A stretch of DNA of 20,185 bases from DATMQA01 sp035566895 (GCA_035566895.1 DATMQA010000144.1:1-20185); one strand, 5' to 3'. Shown: positions 5,690-13,647, numbered from the stretch's first letter. Notes: generated from the letters alone by a model not told the origin. Made by a program: numbers and translations.

Positions 5690-6745
5690 TCACGGGTTAT
5701 CCTTGGATACGTAGGCATGTTTGACGAAGGTGATGTCATGAATGGTTGAGGCCTCCGTAGGTGGGTTTCCGTACTTGCTTCCGGAAGGATCGCTGTCGCT
5801 GGCATAGCTGATCGTTGCCGTGTCCATCCACTTCCGGCTCGAGGAGTGCCCATCTGCCCAACTGAAAGTGCTACTTTGGCCATGAAAAACCGCCGGCGAA
5901 TCGACAAAGGTGGTGCCGGCAAAATCATCGGCTGGCGTGCCGTTCAGATTCATCACCCATGTGCCCAAATTTTCCCCACGCGGGTCGTTTTCTTCCATCC
6001 ACAAAATCTTCTCGCTCGGGTGCTGGACATGGGCCCGGCGGGTAAGGATTCGGTTGAATGGGACGCCCTGCCACGCCTGGCCGTCAAGCCCGGTCATACC
6101 GGAGTAACTGCCATAAGAGAATCCCTGGCCGACAGAACGGCGATAGCGTGAGTCCGACGGACAATGGATGACGTCGGCGGTCTTGAGGTATTGCGCGAGG
6201 GCGGCCTGCCGCACGCATTCTTGCATGAGGAAAATCTCCTTCTGTGGCGGCGCCATATTGTTGGCCACCGGCGGGATGACCGGCAGGCTGGGAGCCGGCG
6301 AATAAGGCGGTTGATACCGCCAGGGGCGCTGTGTGTGCCCCTCGTTATTGACGGTATCATCGTTGTTAAAATTAACTAGTTCGTCCTGATTATCGTCCGC
6401 GTACATCATCCAGGACAGACCCAACTGCCTCTGATTGTTGACACAGGTGGCCATCGTGGCCTTGAGCTTGGCCCGGCTCAGTGCGGGGAGCAGCATGGCA
6501 GCCAAAATTGCGATGATAGCGATCACCACCAAAAGTTCGATGAGCGTGAATCCAACCGAATGCTGGGAGGCCGGCACAACCGCGCTCATCGGTGCATTCA
6601 CTAACCGGAGGCCGCGGTTGCCGCAGGTGGCACTTGCCGACATGAGAACATCGCCATTAAGGCGCGGCAAAAGCGGGCTGCGCAGCATGTTGCGCTTTGC
6701 TGAGGAGTGCGGGAGTGTCCCGCCGGGATTCGGGTCATCGAACAT
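5690..6745 (-). CDS. Prepilin-like protein with H-X9-DG motif
   Basis: Encodes 351 residues. A type IV prepilin signal, G65 | FTLIELLVVIAIIAILAAML with E70 at position +5, is followed by LLPALSRAKLKA and CVNNQRQLGLSWMMYADDN, standard for the large pseudopilin family of Verrucomicrobiota and Planctomycetota. H288, D298 and G299 form the H-X9-DG motif. The protein is processed by prepilin peptidase and anchored in the inner membrane or assembled into a pseudopilus. Start 6745 has the best ribosome site (AAAGGAAAAG) but gives an exceptionally long 65-residue leader. Internal ATGs at 6643 or 6589 would give shorter leaders but have no ribosome site. It is the last gene of the minus-strand group with PilT and HtrA. 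Confidence 0.9.
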   Translation of the reverse strand: MFDDPNPGGTLPHSSAKRNMLRSPLLPRLNGDVLMSASATCGNRGLRLVNAPMSAVVPASQHSVGFTLIELLVVIAIIAILAAMLLPALSRAKLKATMATCVNNQRQLGLSWMMYADDNQDELVNFNNDDTVNNEGHTQRPWRYQPPYSPAPSLPVIPPVANNMAPPQKEIFLMQECVRQAALAQYLKTADVIHCPSDSRYRRSVGQGFSYGSYSGMTGLDGQAWQGVPFNRILTRRAHVQHPSEKILWMEENDPRGENLGTWVMNLNGTPADDFAGTTFVDSPAVFHGQSSTFSWADGHSSSRKWMDTATISYASDSDPSGSKYGNPPTEASTIHDITFVKHAYVSKDNP

Positions 6746-6803
6746 AGTCTTTTCCTTTCGATCTTTGGTTCACATTTTCGAGGTCGTTCCCATCGGCAGA
6801 GGT

Positions 6804-6905
6804 TCAGGCCCCGACTTTGAGGTATTGGGGGTGGGCGACGATCACGGTTTGCCAACGGTCGCTCATCTCTACGTGGTGGTGAGCGACATCGGGAGGTTCG
6901 TTCAT
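6804..6905 (-). CDS. Possible 33-residue mini-protein coupled to the protease gene
   Basis: The ATG at 6905-6903 overlaps the protease stop as ATGA. The frame (MNEPPDVAHHHVEMSDRWQT...) ends at 6804. Composition looks natural, with a His cluster and an ending VAHPQYLKVGA. No family is recognised. Support is the four-base stop/start overlap and the otherwise unexplained gap before the prepilin gene. It may be chance. Confidence 0.3.
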   Translation of the reverse strand: MNEPPDVAHHHVEMSDRWQTVIVAHPQYLKVGA

Positions 6906-8422
6906 TCCACGAGCAAGAAGTGGCTGCTGCCCTTGCTCCAGACCCGCAACAACATCCGTTCATTCCTGGCAGCTTTCGTCAATCGCGACGCTTCCCCAGC
7001 ATTCCCCACCTCCTGGCGATTGATTGATTCGATAACATCCCCCGGCCTGAGACCTGCCTCCGCGGCCGATGAAAATGGGTTAACACCAAACACCAGCGCG
7101 CCTTTCACATTACGGGGGATTTTGAGCTGCCTCCTGAGTTCGCTGTTGAGCTCACCTATAATCACCCCTCGCAGCTCGTCCGGATCTTGTTCATAAACAG
7201 TTCGCTCAGCCTTGGCGAGGAGGTCCTCATTGGATGCCTGGTCCACTGTGACTCGGAGCGGCATGGCCGAACCGTTGCGCAGGACCTCAACCGGAACAGT
7301 CTGGCCAGGTTTGGCCTCTGCCAGCGAGAGCTTCAACTGACGAGTGTCACGCACCTCCTTGCCGTCGAACCGCGTAATGACATCTCCCACTTCGAGCCCG
7401 GCCTTCTCGGCGGAGCCGCCGGGCACAACGTCGCCCACCAGCACACCGGTGCCGCCATGCAGCTTGAACTCTTTGGCAAGCTCTGGCGTCAGGCCCTGAG
7501 TCTCGACTCCGAGATAGCCCCGGACGACGTACCCATATTTGATCAGGTCCGTCATCACTTTGCGGGCAAGGTCTGAAGAAACCGCAAAGCCGATGCCCAG
7601 GTTCCCGCCGGTACTGCTGAGGATAGCGGTAGTGATCCCGATAAGATTGCCGGTGACATCCACCAGCGCCCCTCCGGAGTTACCAGGGTTTATCGGGGCA
7701 TCGGTTTGGATGAAGCTCTCATAATCCTCGATGCCAACTCCGTCACGATCAGTTGCGCTGACGATCCCGTGCGTCACCGTCTGGCCCACTCCGAAGGGAT
7801 ACCCGAACGCCAGCACTGGATCGCCTACCCGCACCTTACGGCTTTCAGCTAGCGGAACGGTGGGCAGGTGTTGGGCGTCAATCTTGAGTACCGCGATATC
7901 ACTCTTGGGATCAAGTCCAATAACTTTGGCTTTGAACTGGCGTCCGTCCTGCAGAGTCACCTCGACCTCTCTTGGGTCAGTTACAAGATGACTGTTGGTG
8001 AGAATGTAGCCGTCCTCACTTACAATCACCCCAGACCCGAGCCCGGACAGGACCAGGCGGCCAGAACTGGATCCGGGCACTTGTCGCAAAGAATAACGCG
8101 AGAGAGGATTCTCCAACCCGCCCGTCAAATCAGGAAGGCTCTCGAGTTTCGGGGCTGTGACGATTTGTACAACAGCGGGTGCAACCTTTTTGACCGCCGG
8201 CGCGAAGCTTTCGACGTTTCCATTCAAGTGCAGAGCTGAAAGTTCATCAACTGGCCCGTTAGTCATCTCGCCCAACTGCCCTGACTCGGCTGCGCCATCT
8301 TGTTGGGAGCTCAAGACCAATCCCGTCATCAGGACCAGGACGCCCAAGTTCAAAAACGATTTCGGCCTGTGGATCTGAATTTCATAGTTTTTCCTTTTTC
8401 TTTGTATTGAGTAGGTGATCAT
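6902..8422 (-). CDS. HtrA/DegP-like serine protease with two PDZ domains
   Basis: Encodes 506 residues. A basic N-terminus and hydrophobic segment (~22-40) form a signal peptide or anchor. The trypsin-like domain (~75-290) has a complete triad: H145 (TNSHLV), D175 (DPKSDIAVLK) and S249 (INPGNSGGAL). PDZ1 is at ~295-390 (RGYLGVETQGL..., VLVGDVVPGGSAEKAGLEVGDVI) and PDZ2 at ~420-500 (GALVFGVNPFSSAAEAGLRPGDVI). It is an envelope quality-control protease/chaperone, or may process pilus proteins. The ATG at 8422 lies 7 nt after the PilT stop but has no ribosome site. A second ATG at 8385 has a strong site (AAAGGAAAAAC) but is out of frame; one extra base in the A-tract at 8352-8356 would join it to this protein. 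Confidence 0.92.
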   Translation of the reverse strand: MITYSIQRKRKNYEIQIHRPKSFLNLGVLVLMTGLVLSSQQDGAAESGQLGEMTNGPVDELSALHLNGNVESFAPAVKKVAPAVVQIVTAPKLESLPDLTGGLENPLSRYSLRQVPGSSSGRLVLSGLGSGVIVSEDGYILTNSHLVTDPREVEVTLQDGRQFKAKVIGLDPKSDIAVLKIDAQHLPTVPLAESRKVRVGDPVLAFGYPFGVGQTVTHGIVSATDRDGVGIEDYESFIQTDAPINPGNSGGALVDVTGNLIGITTAILSSTGGNLGIGFAVSSDLARKVMTDLIKYGYVVRGYLGVETQGLTPELAKEFKLHGGTGVLVGDVVPGGSAEKAGLEVGDVITRFDGKEVRDTRQLKLSLAEAKPGQTVPVEVLRNGSAMPLRVTVDQASNEDLLAKAERTVYEQDPDELRGVIIGELNSELRRQLKIPRNVKGALVFGVNPFSSAAEAGLRPGDVIESINRQEVGNAGEASRLTKAARNERMLLRVWSKGSSHFLLVE

Positions 8423-8429
8423 AAATTGT

Positions 8430-9533
8430 TCAACTGAGAATCCTGCGCCCCTCGTCCAGGAAAATGCCTTTAAAGTTCATCTCAAGGGCTTGTGGATTGG
8501 TGGCCTTGCTCAAGGCTTCGTGTTCGCTCACCTTCCGTTGCTTCACCAAATTGTAGAGCGCCTGGTTGAAATTAATCATCCCGTCCTCAGTGCCGGTCTC
8601 GATCGCGGCCGCAAGCTTATCCAGCCGGTTCTCTTCAATGAGCTTTTTGACGGTGGGGGTGTTAATCATGATTTCGAGCGCCGGGGTCATGGTGCCGGCG
8701 AGGGTCGTCACCATGCGTTGGCAGATGACGGCCTGCAATGTATTGGCAAGCTGGCGCCGAATCTGTTCTCGCTCCTCAGCTTTGAAGAAGTCGAGAATAC
8801 GGCTGACGGACTGGGAGGCATTGGTTGTGTGCAGCGTCGAGAGCACGAGGTGGCCCGTGTCAGCCGCGCTCATGGCAGCCGTGAAGCTGTTCGAGTCGCG
8901 CATTTCCCCAATCATGATGATATCGGGGTCCTGCCGCAGCACGTGCTTCAGCGCGTGCTCAAACGAACGCGTATCCAACCCCACTTCACGCTGCTCAATT
9001 ACGCATTGATTATCCTCGAACACATATTCGATTGGGTCTTCGAGAGTGATGATGTGCCTTTTGAAGTTGGCATTGATATGTTCGAGCATCGCGGCGAGCG
9101 TCGTGGATTTGCCGCTTCCGGTGGTGCCGGCCACCAGGACAATACCGCGCGGCGACTCGGCAATGTGCTGAATCTGTTCCAATAGCCCCAACTCCTCGAA
9201 TTTTGGCACGACGGTCTTGACGTAGCGCATGGCCAGGCACCAATGGCCTCGCTGCTGAAAAAGGTTGGTGCGGAAACGTCCGATGTCCGGCACAAAGTAG
9301 GAAAAATCAATCTCGCGTTCGTGTTCCAGTCGGGTTTTCAAGTGCGGCGGAGCGACATTCTCCACAACTTTGTTCATCCACTCCTCCGTTGGCGAAGGAC
9401 CCTCGATGGCAAGGAGCTCCCGATTGATGCGAAAGACCACCGGTGTGCCGGTTTTCACGTGCACGTCCGATGCCCCACCCGCAACCGCAGTTTTCAAGAT
9501 CTTATGAAACAGTTCCATAAGCCGGAATGACAT
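8430..9533 (-). CDS. PilT/PilU-type twitching motility ATPase
   Basis: Encodes 367 residues of the PilT family, a cytoplasmic hexameric ATPase that powers pilus retraction. Walker A is GTTGSGKS (136-143), the Asp box is TLEDPIEY (163-170), Walker B is DIIMIGEMRD (204-213, E210) and the His box is GHLVLSTLHTTNA (227-239). The N-terminal PAS-like domain contains ASDVHVKTG. A C-terminal motif like AIRNLIRE is present as TVKKLIEE. PilT proteins are usually about 345-370 residues, so this is full length. Start is 9533 or 9518 (MELFHKILK is the conserved beginning); neither has a clear ribosome site. PilT versus PilU cannot be decided. It is adjacent to HtrA and near a prepilin gene. Confidence 0.93.
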   Translation of the reverse strand: MSFRLMELFHKILKTAVAGGASDVHVKTGTPVVFRINRELLAIEGPSPTEEWMNKVVENVAPPHLKTRLEHEREIDFSYFVPDIGRFRTNLFQQRGHWCLAMRYVKTVVPKFEELGLLEQIQHIAESPRGIVLVAGTTGSGKSTTLAAMLEHINANFKRHIITLEDPIEYVFEDNQCVIEQREVGLDTRSFEHALKHVLRQDPDIIMIGEMRDSNSFTAAMSAADTGHLVLSTLHTTNASQSVSRILDFFKAEEREQIRRQLANTLQAVICQRMVTTLAGTMTPALEIMINTPTVKKLIEENRLDKLAAAIETGTEDGMINFNQALYNLVKQRKVSEHEALSKATNPQALEMNFKGIFLDEGRRILS

Positions 9534-9583
9534 AGGGGAGATGTTTAGACACGGGTAACGTCGATAAGGCAGCTGGGTTGATG

Positions 9584-9895
9584 TTAGCTGACCGCCAGGA
9601 GTGACACCCGTTCGTAGAGTGCGTTTCGCGTGTTTCCAGTGGCATTGGGATCGAGCACAGGCTTGCCGTCCACCAGGAACAGGTACTCATGAAAGCCATG
9701 AGTGAGTTCCAAGCTGACCATCCACTGGCCGTCCGGTTGCTGTCCCATCGGTGTCGCAGACGGATTCCAGCCGTTAAAATCCCCCACGACTCTCACTTCC
9801 TTTGCTTGCGGCGCATCACACCGGAAGACCACGTGATGCAGGTTCCGCCTCGCCGAATAAGGCGACAACCCTAAGGCATCTGACTCGTTGAACAT
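9584..9895 (-). CDS. CBM48-like glycogen-binding domain protein
   Basis: A small protein whose core (residues ~20-100 from start 9895) is an isoamylase-N / AMPK-beta-type carbohydrate-binding domain: VVFRCDAPQAKEVRVVGDFNGWNPSATPM, WMVSLELTHGFHEYLFLVDGKPVLDPNAT. The GDFNGW and EYLFLVDG motifs are diagnostic. Stand-alone CBM48 proteins are thought to bind glycogen or similar alpha-glucans. I chose ATG 9895 (103 residues) because AAGGAGA sits 8 nt upstream; the same frame is open to an ATG at 10018 (144 residues). It precedes PilT by about 50 bp on the same strand, so it may be the first gene of that group. Confidence 0.85.
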   Translation of the reverse strand: MFNESDALGLSPYSARRNLHHVVFRCDAPQAKEVRVVGDFNGWNPSATPMGQQPDGQWMVSLELTHGFHEYLFLVDGKPVLDPNATGNTRNALYERVSLLAVS

Positions 9896-10340
9896 ATCTT
9901 GAATCTCCTTTCCAAAGAGTCTATCAGTTCTTTCAATTGCCGAATCGAGAACCTGACCGGCCCGAATCCAGGAAACATGACCAAGCATGGGCTGCTCGGG
10001 GTCGAGCACCTCCGACATGAAGCTCGTGTCCCAAGCTCACGAGCACGACCCTCAACTAGCTTTCTATTCATTTTGTCGACTCGATTCGTCATTGAATTCT
10101 GATTAATGCATGGGCTTTGCCAGAAATCGGTAAACGCATAAGTTCCTGATGGTAAGGGTTTACAAACTTAATCACCGATGGGTTTGCATTGTCGAAATAT
10201 CGTGCATCCGAAAAACCGACCTCGCGATTTAGCATGAGAATATGTTTGGGCGACCAGTACACGGCCCAACGCCGGGTCGCAAACTCGCTTTACTTTTAAA
10301 GACCCAAGACTCGCAGTCCTCGAGATGAGGAAACGAATTG

Positions 10341-10493
10341 ATGTCAGTTTCAGAGGTACAGCTAAAACTGATACAGGAGGATCCAAATTTGACCGACGAG
10401 AGAACCGGCCTTTTTCAACTTCGCTCGACGGACTCCGCAGCACCAAAGCAACACGACCACGACAAACATGCGAAGGTTTTGGGAGAATTGTAG
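10341..10493 (+). CDS. Possible 50-residue hypothetical protein
   Basis: An ATG preceded by GAGG at a rather long spacing opens a frame reading MSVSEVQLKLIQEDPNLTDE... and ending KHAKVLGEL. The protein would be soluble, acidic at the N-terminus and His/Lys-rich near the C-terminus. No family is recognised and no neighbour supports it. Confidence 0.2.
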   Translation: MSVSEVQLKLIQEDPNLTDERTGLFQLRSTDSAAPKQHDHDKHAKVLGEL

Positions 10494-10569
10494 GGCGGCA
10501 AACTTGCAATCTTGCGCCGTTGGGACTGTTCGGTTGCGAAGGCCGCTGTGAGCGGTTCACAATTTCAAG

Positions 10570-10588
10570 CCTCCGGCTTTGCCGGAGG
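10570..10588 (+). repeat. Perfect hairpin, REP-like
   Basis: CCTCCGGC, loop TTT, GCCGGAGG: an 8-bp perfect stem with a three-base loop. It has the form of a repetitive extragenic palindrome. No second copy is seen in this window. Confidence 0.45.
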
Positions 10589-10813
10589 TCGCAGACTTAG
10601 CACCGAACGGCGTACTGTCCGAAAATTCGCGTCTGAGGGCGTGCTCTGGGAAATGCGGCCGTGGTTTCCGAGCATATGGCCCAGACCCAGTGGCGCTGTC
10701 CATCGCCGACCGGGCAGGTTCAGAGAAGATTGTCAGCAACCATATTTCCGGGGGACTCAATACCGTTTGCTGGACTGTCGGTTGGGTGCGGGAGCCGGAT
10801 TCGGGGAAAGCAA

Positions 10814-10842
10814 GAGCGGCCCGGCGCTCAACCGGGCCGCTC
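10814..10842 (+). terminator. Strong 11-bp hairpin
   Basis: GAGCGGCCCGG, 7-nt loop, CCGGGCCGCTC: a perfect 11-bp GC-rich stem. No T-run follows on either strand, so it may be a structured RNA element or a factor-assisted terminator rather than a classical intrinsic terminator. It lies about 165 bp upstream of the DUF4230-like gene. Confidence 0.4.
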
Positions 10843-11005
10843 ACCCACTCGGAACCCCATTCCCATGAAACAAAGGAGCGGCAGCTTACCCGGCCGCGGC
10901 TCCAAGGCAGTCCCTAAGAACCCAACACCACCCAGACGGAAGGGTTGCGCGGTTTATTCAACTTGATAGAGATTTGGGGATGGGTTTTGATGGCAGTGAG
11001 CAGAT

Positions 11006-11830
11006 ATGCCGGAGCCTGAAAACCAAACGCCGCCGAGCCAGGACCAGAGTGCGCCCAAACCGGCCACTGCCGTGGCGGGAAATCCGTGGGCCTATCCGGT
11101 GATGTGGATGGTGATCGTAGTGGCGCTGGTGGGCGGGGGCGTTTATGTGTTCAAGTCGTGCCGGGACCTGCCCGGGGAGGCGCTGGAGAAGACCGGGCGA
11201 CTGGCTGAGAAGGTGGGGCAGCAGCTCCAGAATGTGGCGGCGGCTTTCAACCAGGGCACGGTTACCACGACGTTCACGAGCTATGCGACGACGCTGAAAG
11301 GCAGCCAGCATTTCCAATTCGCGACGGTTTCGCAGACAGAGGTGTTTACGCGCAAGGACGAATCGAGCACGGCTTTTGGCTACGTTCCCTTGCCCGACGT
11401 GATTGTGGAGGCGACCGCTCCGGTGACCTATACTTATTACCTGGATTTGAATCAGCGCTGGGATTTTCGGCTCGAGAACGGGGTGATCGACGTGGTTGCG
11501 CCCGACATCAAGTACAACAAGCCGTCGGTGGACGTCTCGCGCATTACTTATGAAGTGAAGAAAGACAGTTTGCTCCGCAAGACGCGCGAGGCGATGGACA
11601 ATCTGAAGGAGTCAATCACGTGGATGACATACAAAAAGGCGGAGGCGAACATCGGACTGGTGCGGGAGACCGGGCGGAAGGAGACGGAGACGTTCGTGCA
11701 GAACTGGTTGGCGCGGTCGTTTGCGGATGGAACGAATTATCCTGTGAAGGTGCGGTTCCGCAGCGAGACGAAGAGCGATGGAGCGGGAAATGTCCAACCC
11801 GAAGCGGGAGGGCGGGACAAGGTTAAATGA
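11006..11830 (+). CDS. Membrane-anchored DUF4230-like protein
   Basis: Encodes 274 residues. A Pro-rich cytoplasmic N-terminus is followed by one membrane segment (~27-48: NPWAYPVMWMVIVVALVGGGVYVF). A helical stretch (~52-80) comes next, then a beta-rich soluble domain with LQVAT-like phrasing (SQHFQFATVSQTEVFTRKDE) and VEATAPVTYTYYLDLNQRWDFRLENGVIDVVAPDIKYNKPSVD. That section resembles DUF4230 proteins, whose function is unknown. The C-terminal part (~190-235) is helical and charged. No operon partner is evident. The start at 11006 has only a weak ribosome site. The gene converges on the beta-lactamase-like gene across a short repeat block. Confidence 0.7.
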   Translation: MPEPENQTPPSQDQSAPKPATAVAGNPWAYPVMWMVIVVALVGGGVYVFKSCRDLPGEALEKTGRLAEKVGQQLQNVAAAFNQGTVTTTFTSYATTLKGSQHFQFATVSQTEVFTRKDESSTAFGYVPLPDVIVEATAPVTYTYYLDLNQRWDFRLENGVIDVVAPDIKYNKPSVDVSRITYEVKKDSLLRKTREAMDNLKESITWMTYKKAEANIGLVRETGRKETETFVQNWLARSFADGTNYPVKVRFRSETKSDGAGNVQPEAGGRDKVK

Positions 11831-11890
11831 GTTAACTGAGTTAAAGGGTTAACTGGATTTAAATGGGTCAAAGGGGTTAACTGAGTTAAA
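11821..11890. repeat. GTTAA repeat block with two identical palindromes
   Basis: GTTAA occurs at 11822, 11831, 11840, 11848, 11876 and 11885, mostly 9 bp apart. The 13-base palindrome TTAACT-G-AGTTAA occurs exactly twice (11832-11844 and 11877-11889), within a 15-bp direct repeat 45 bp apart. The block starts at the end of the DUF4230-like gene and fills the gap to the convergent hydrolase stop at 11902. Confidence 0.7.
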
Positions 11891-11901
11891 TTCGGGAACT
11901 T

Positions 11902-13521
11902 TCAAGCTGAGCCTTCGAGGGCGGGCCGTTTGTCTTTCCGGGTGGGGTTCATTTGGGCCAGGCTGTCGAGGTATTCGACCCGGATGTTGTCGCCATCGAA
12001 GCGGCAGGTGACGGTGTCGTGGTGCGGGGTTTCGTAAAAGCGCCACTGCATCTCGAAGGTTTGGTCGTCCCTCCAGGTGCCGCTGGCGGCGAGTTTGGAA
12101 ACAGGTCCCAATTTACCCTGGGTGAGTTTTGGCGGGGTTCCGGGCATGGCGGTCTGGCCATCCACCCAGCGCCCGATGCCGCAGTCCACGGAGTATTGGC
12201 CCCTGTCGTCTTTCAAGGTGAAGAGGCAGTCGAGGTTCCGGAACTGGAGGGAAACGCTCTGGACGCCGGCCTCGTTGGCTTTTATGCGGAATTGTTTGCC
12301 CCAGATTCGGGCGGCGATGGGGGAGGAGGCCTGGCCTTTTGGCGGAGGCAGGAGCAGTGCCGCAAGTTTTTCTTTCAGCTCGGCTTGCGCCGGTTTAGCC
12401 GCCGGCAAGGTCTTCTCTTTCATGGCCGGCAGGAGATGGTCCCAAACCAGGTCGAGCTCGCCTTGCATATTTGGGCTTTCGCTGGTGATGGCAATTACCG
12501 CGTCTTGTTCAGGCATTACAATGGTGAATTGCCCGAAGGCGCCGTCCCCGCGAAAGGCGTTATGGCGGCAGCGCCAGAACTGATAGCAATAGCCCTGGTG
12601 CCAATCGCTTTGCTTTTTGGCGCGCTCCAAATCGGGGGCGGGCTGTTGGATTTTGAAGCTGGTGGCTTCGGCGAGCCATTCCCGCGAGAGGAGTTGGCGG
12701 CCATTCCAGTTGCCTTTTTGCAAGTATAACTGGCCGAATTTGGCGAGGCCCTCGGTCTGGATTTTCAATCCCCAGCCGCCGGTGTTGATGCCCCGCGGAC
12801 AGGTCTCCCAGCTTAGGCCCTCGATTTCCAACGGGCCGAAGAGGCGCGGTTGCAGGTAATCGAGCACCTTCTGCCCGGTGACCTTCTGGACAATGGCCGA
12901 GAGCATGTAGGTGGCACCGCTGTTATAGAGGAACGCAGTGCCCGGCGCGTTTTCGATTGGCAGCGAGAGAAATTTGCGGACCCAATTCTCCTCGCCCCAC
13001 AAGGACGGTGTCGAATCCTTGGCATGGCCGACGGACATCGTCAGCAAATGCTTCACTCTCAAAGCCGCGAGGTGCTCGCTGACTTTCTCGGGCAGGTCGC
13101 CGGGGAAAAAGGAGGTCACGCTGTCATTGACCGTTAGCTTTCCTTCCGAGACGGCGAAACCCACTGCAGTCGAGGTGAAGCTCTTGCTAAGCGAATACAT
13201 CATCTGTGGCGCTTCCGGGCGATAGGGGCGCCACCAGCCTTCGGCTATCACATGCCCATGCCGGAGCATCATGAAACTGTGAAACTCATGGTTGCTCTTA
13301 GCGATTGCTTCCAGGAAGGACAGAATCCCTTCGGACGACACTCCCTGCGCTTCGGGCGCGCTGCGTGGAAGCCTTCTGCCGATAGTCAACCCGGCCAGGC
13401 AGTCGGGGACCGACCAGACGGTGCCCAGCCCGGCGGCGCCGAGCCCGAGTTGCTTCAGAAAGGTTCTGCGCGAAGTGCTGAGGGTCGTGTTCATGGCGGC
13501 TAATGTGCGCAGGTTTGGCAT
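11902..13521 (-). CDS. Tat-exported class C beta-lactamase-family serine hydrolase
   Basis: Encodes 539 residues. A twin-arginine signal (SRRTFLKQLGLGAAGLG, ~17-33) directs folded export. The beta-lactamase/penicillin-binding fold (~50-375) has the nucleophile motif S110-L-S-K113 (YSLSKSFTS) and Y199-N-S as the second motif (FLYNSGATYMLSAI), plus GYCYQFWRCRHNAFRGDGAFGQ near the third. The C-terminal ~150 residues form a beta domain, common in esterase- or peptidase-like members. These proteins mostly act as esterases or D-Ala peptidases rather than antibiotic-degrading enzymes; the substrate is unknown. A start at 13494 (MNTTLSTSRRTF) fits the signal peptide better than 13521; neither has a ribosome site. 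It is divergent from the enolase-superfamily gene. Confidence 0.88.
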   Translation of the reverse strand: MPNLRTLAAMNTTLSTSRRTFLKQLGLGAAGLGTVWSVPDCLAGLTIGRRLPRSAPEAQGVSSEGILSFLEAIAKSNHEFHSFMMLRHGHVIAEGWWRPYRPEAPQMMYSLSKSFTSTAVGFAVSEGKLTVNDSVTSFFPGDLPEKVSEHLAALRVKHLLTMSVGHAKDSTPSLWGEENWVRKFLSLPIENAPGTAFLYNSGATYMLSAIVQKVTGQKVLDYLQPRLFGPLEIEGLSWETCPRGINTGGWGLKIQTEGLAKFGQLYLQKGNWNGRQLLSREWLAEATSFKIQQPAPDLERAKKQSDWHQGYCYQFWRCRHNAFRGDGAFGQFTIVMPEQDAVIAITSESPNMQGELDLVWDHLLPAMKEKTLPAAKPAQAELKEKLAALLLPPPKGQASSPIAARIWGKQFRIKANEAGVQSVSLQFRNLDCLFTLKDDRGQYSVDCGIGRWVDGQTAMPGTPPKLTQGKLGPVSKLAASGTWRDDQTFEMQWRFYETPHHDTVTCRFDGDNIRVEYLDSLAQMNPTRKDKRPALEGSA

Positions 13522-13647
13522 GTCTGGCCAGCCAGGAGTGCGGGAGGCGGTGGTAGGGTGGTAGGGGTTTCGGAGCGGGAGCTTGCAGGGCGGGCGGTGA
13601 TTGCGCAGGAATTTTGATCAGAGACTCCTTACGTCGTCTCCTACAAT

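Larger units (their letters stand above)
9896..11005. other. About 1.1 kb without a convincing gene
   Basis: This interval separates the CBM48 gene from the DUF4230-like gene. Several frames are open for 50-130 codons but read as arginine-, serine- and proline-rich noise with no domain. A 50-codon plus-strand frame (10341-10493, MSVSEVQLKLIQEDPN...) has a weak ribosome site and may be real. The interval holds strong hairpins at 10570-10588 and 10814-10842, and a 14-base exact sequence shared with the region at 3820. It may contain promoters for both flanking genes, a small RNA, or decayed coding DNA. Confidence 0.5.

Noticed and set aside
8415..9185. 256-codon plus-strand open frame
   Set aside because: It is antisense to the PilT gene, which has all ATPase motifs.
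10129..10163. GGTAAAC ... GTTTAC inverted pair resembling the 22-bp repeats
   Set aside because: Only 6-7 bases match, spacing differs, and no replication-related gene is nearby.
10168..10560. 130-codon minus-strand open frame
   Set aside because: Composition is Arg/Ser/Pro-rich noise with no domain, and the start has no ribosome site.
10579..10917. Overlapping plus-strand open frames of 100-118 codons
   Set aside because: Three different frames are open at once, as expected for GC-rich non-coding DNA; the strong hairpin at 10814 lies inside them.
11953..12729. 258-codon plus-strand open frame
   Set aside because: It lies entirely opposite the beta-lactamase-family gene, whose motifs are clear.
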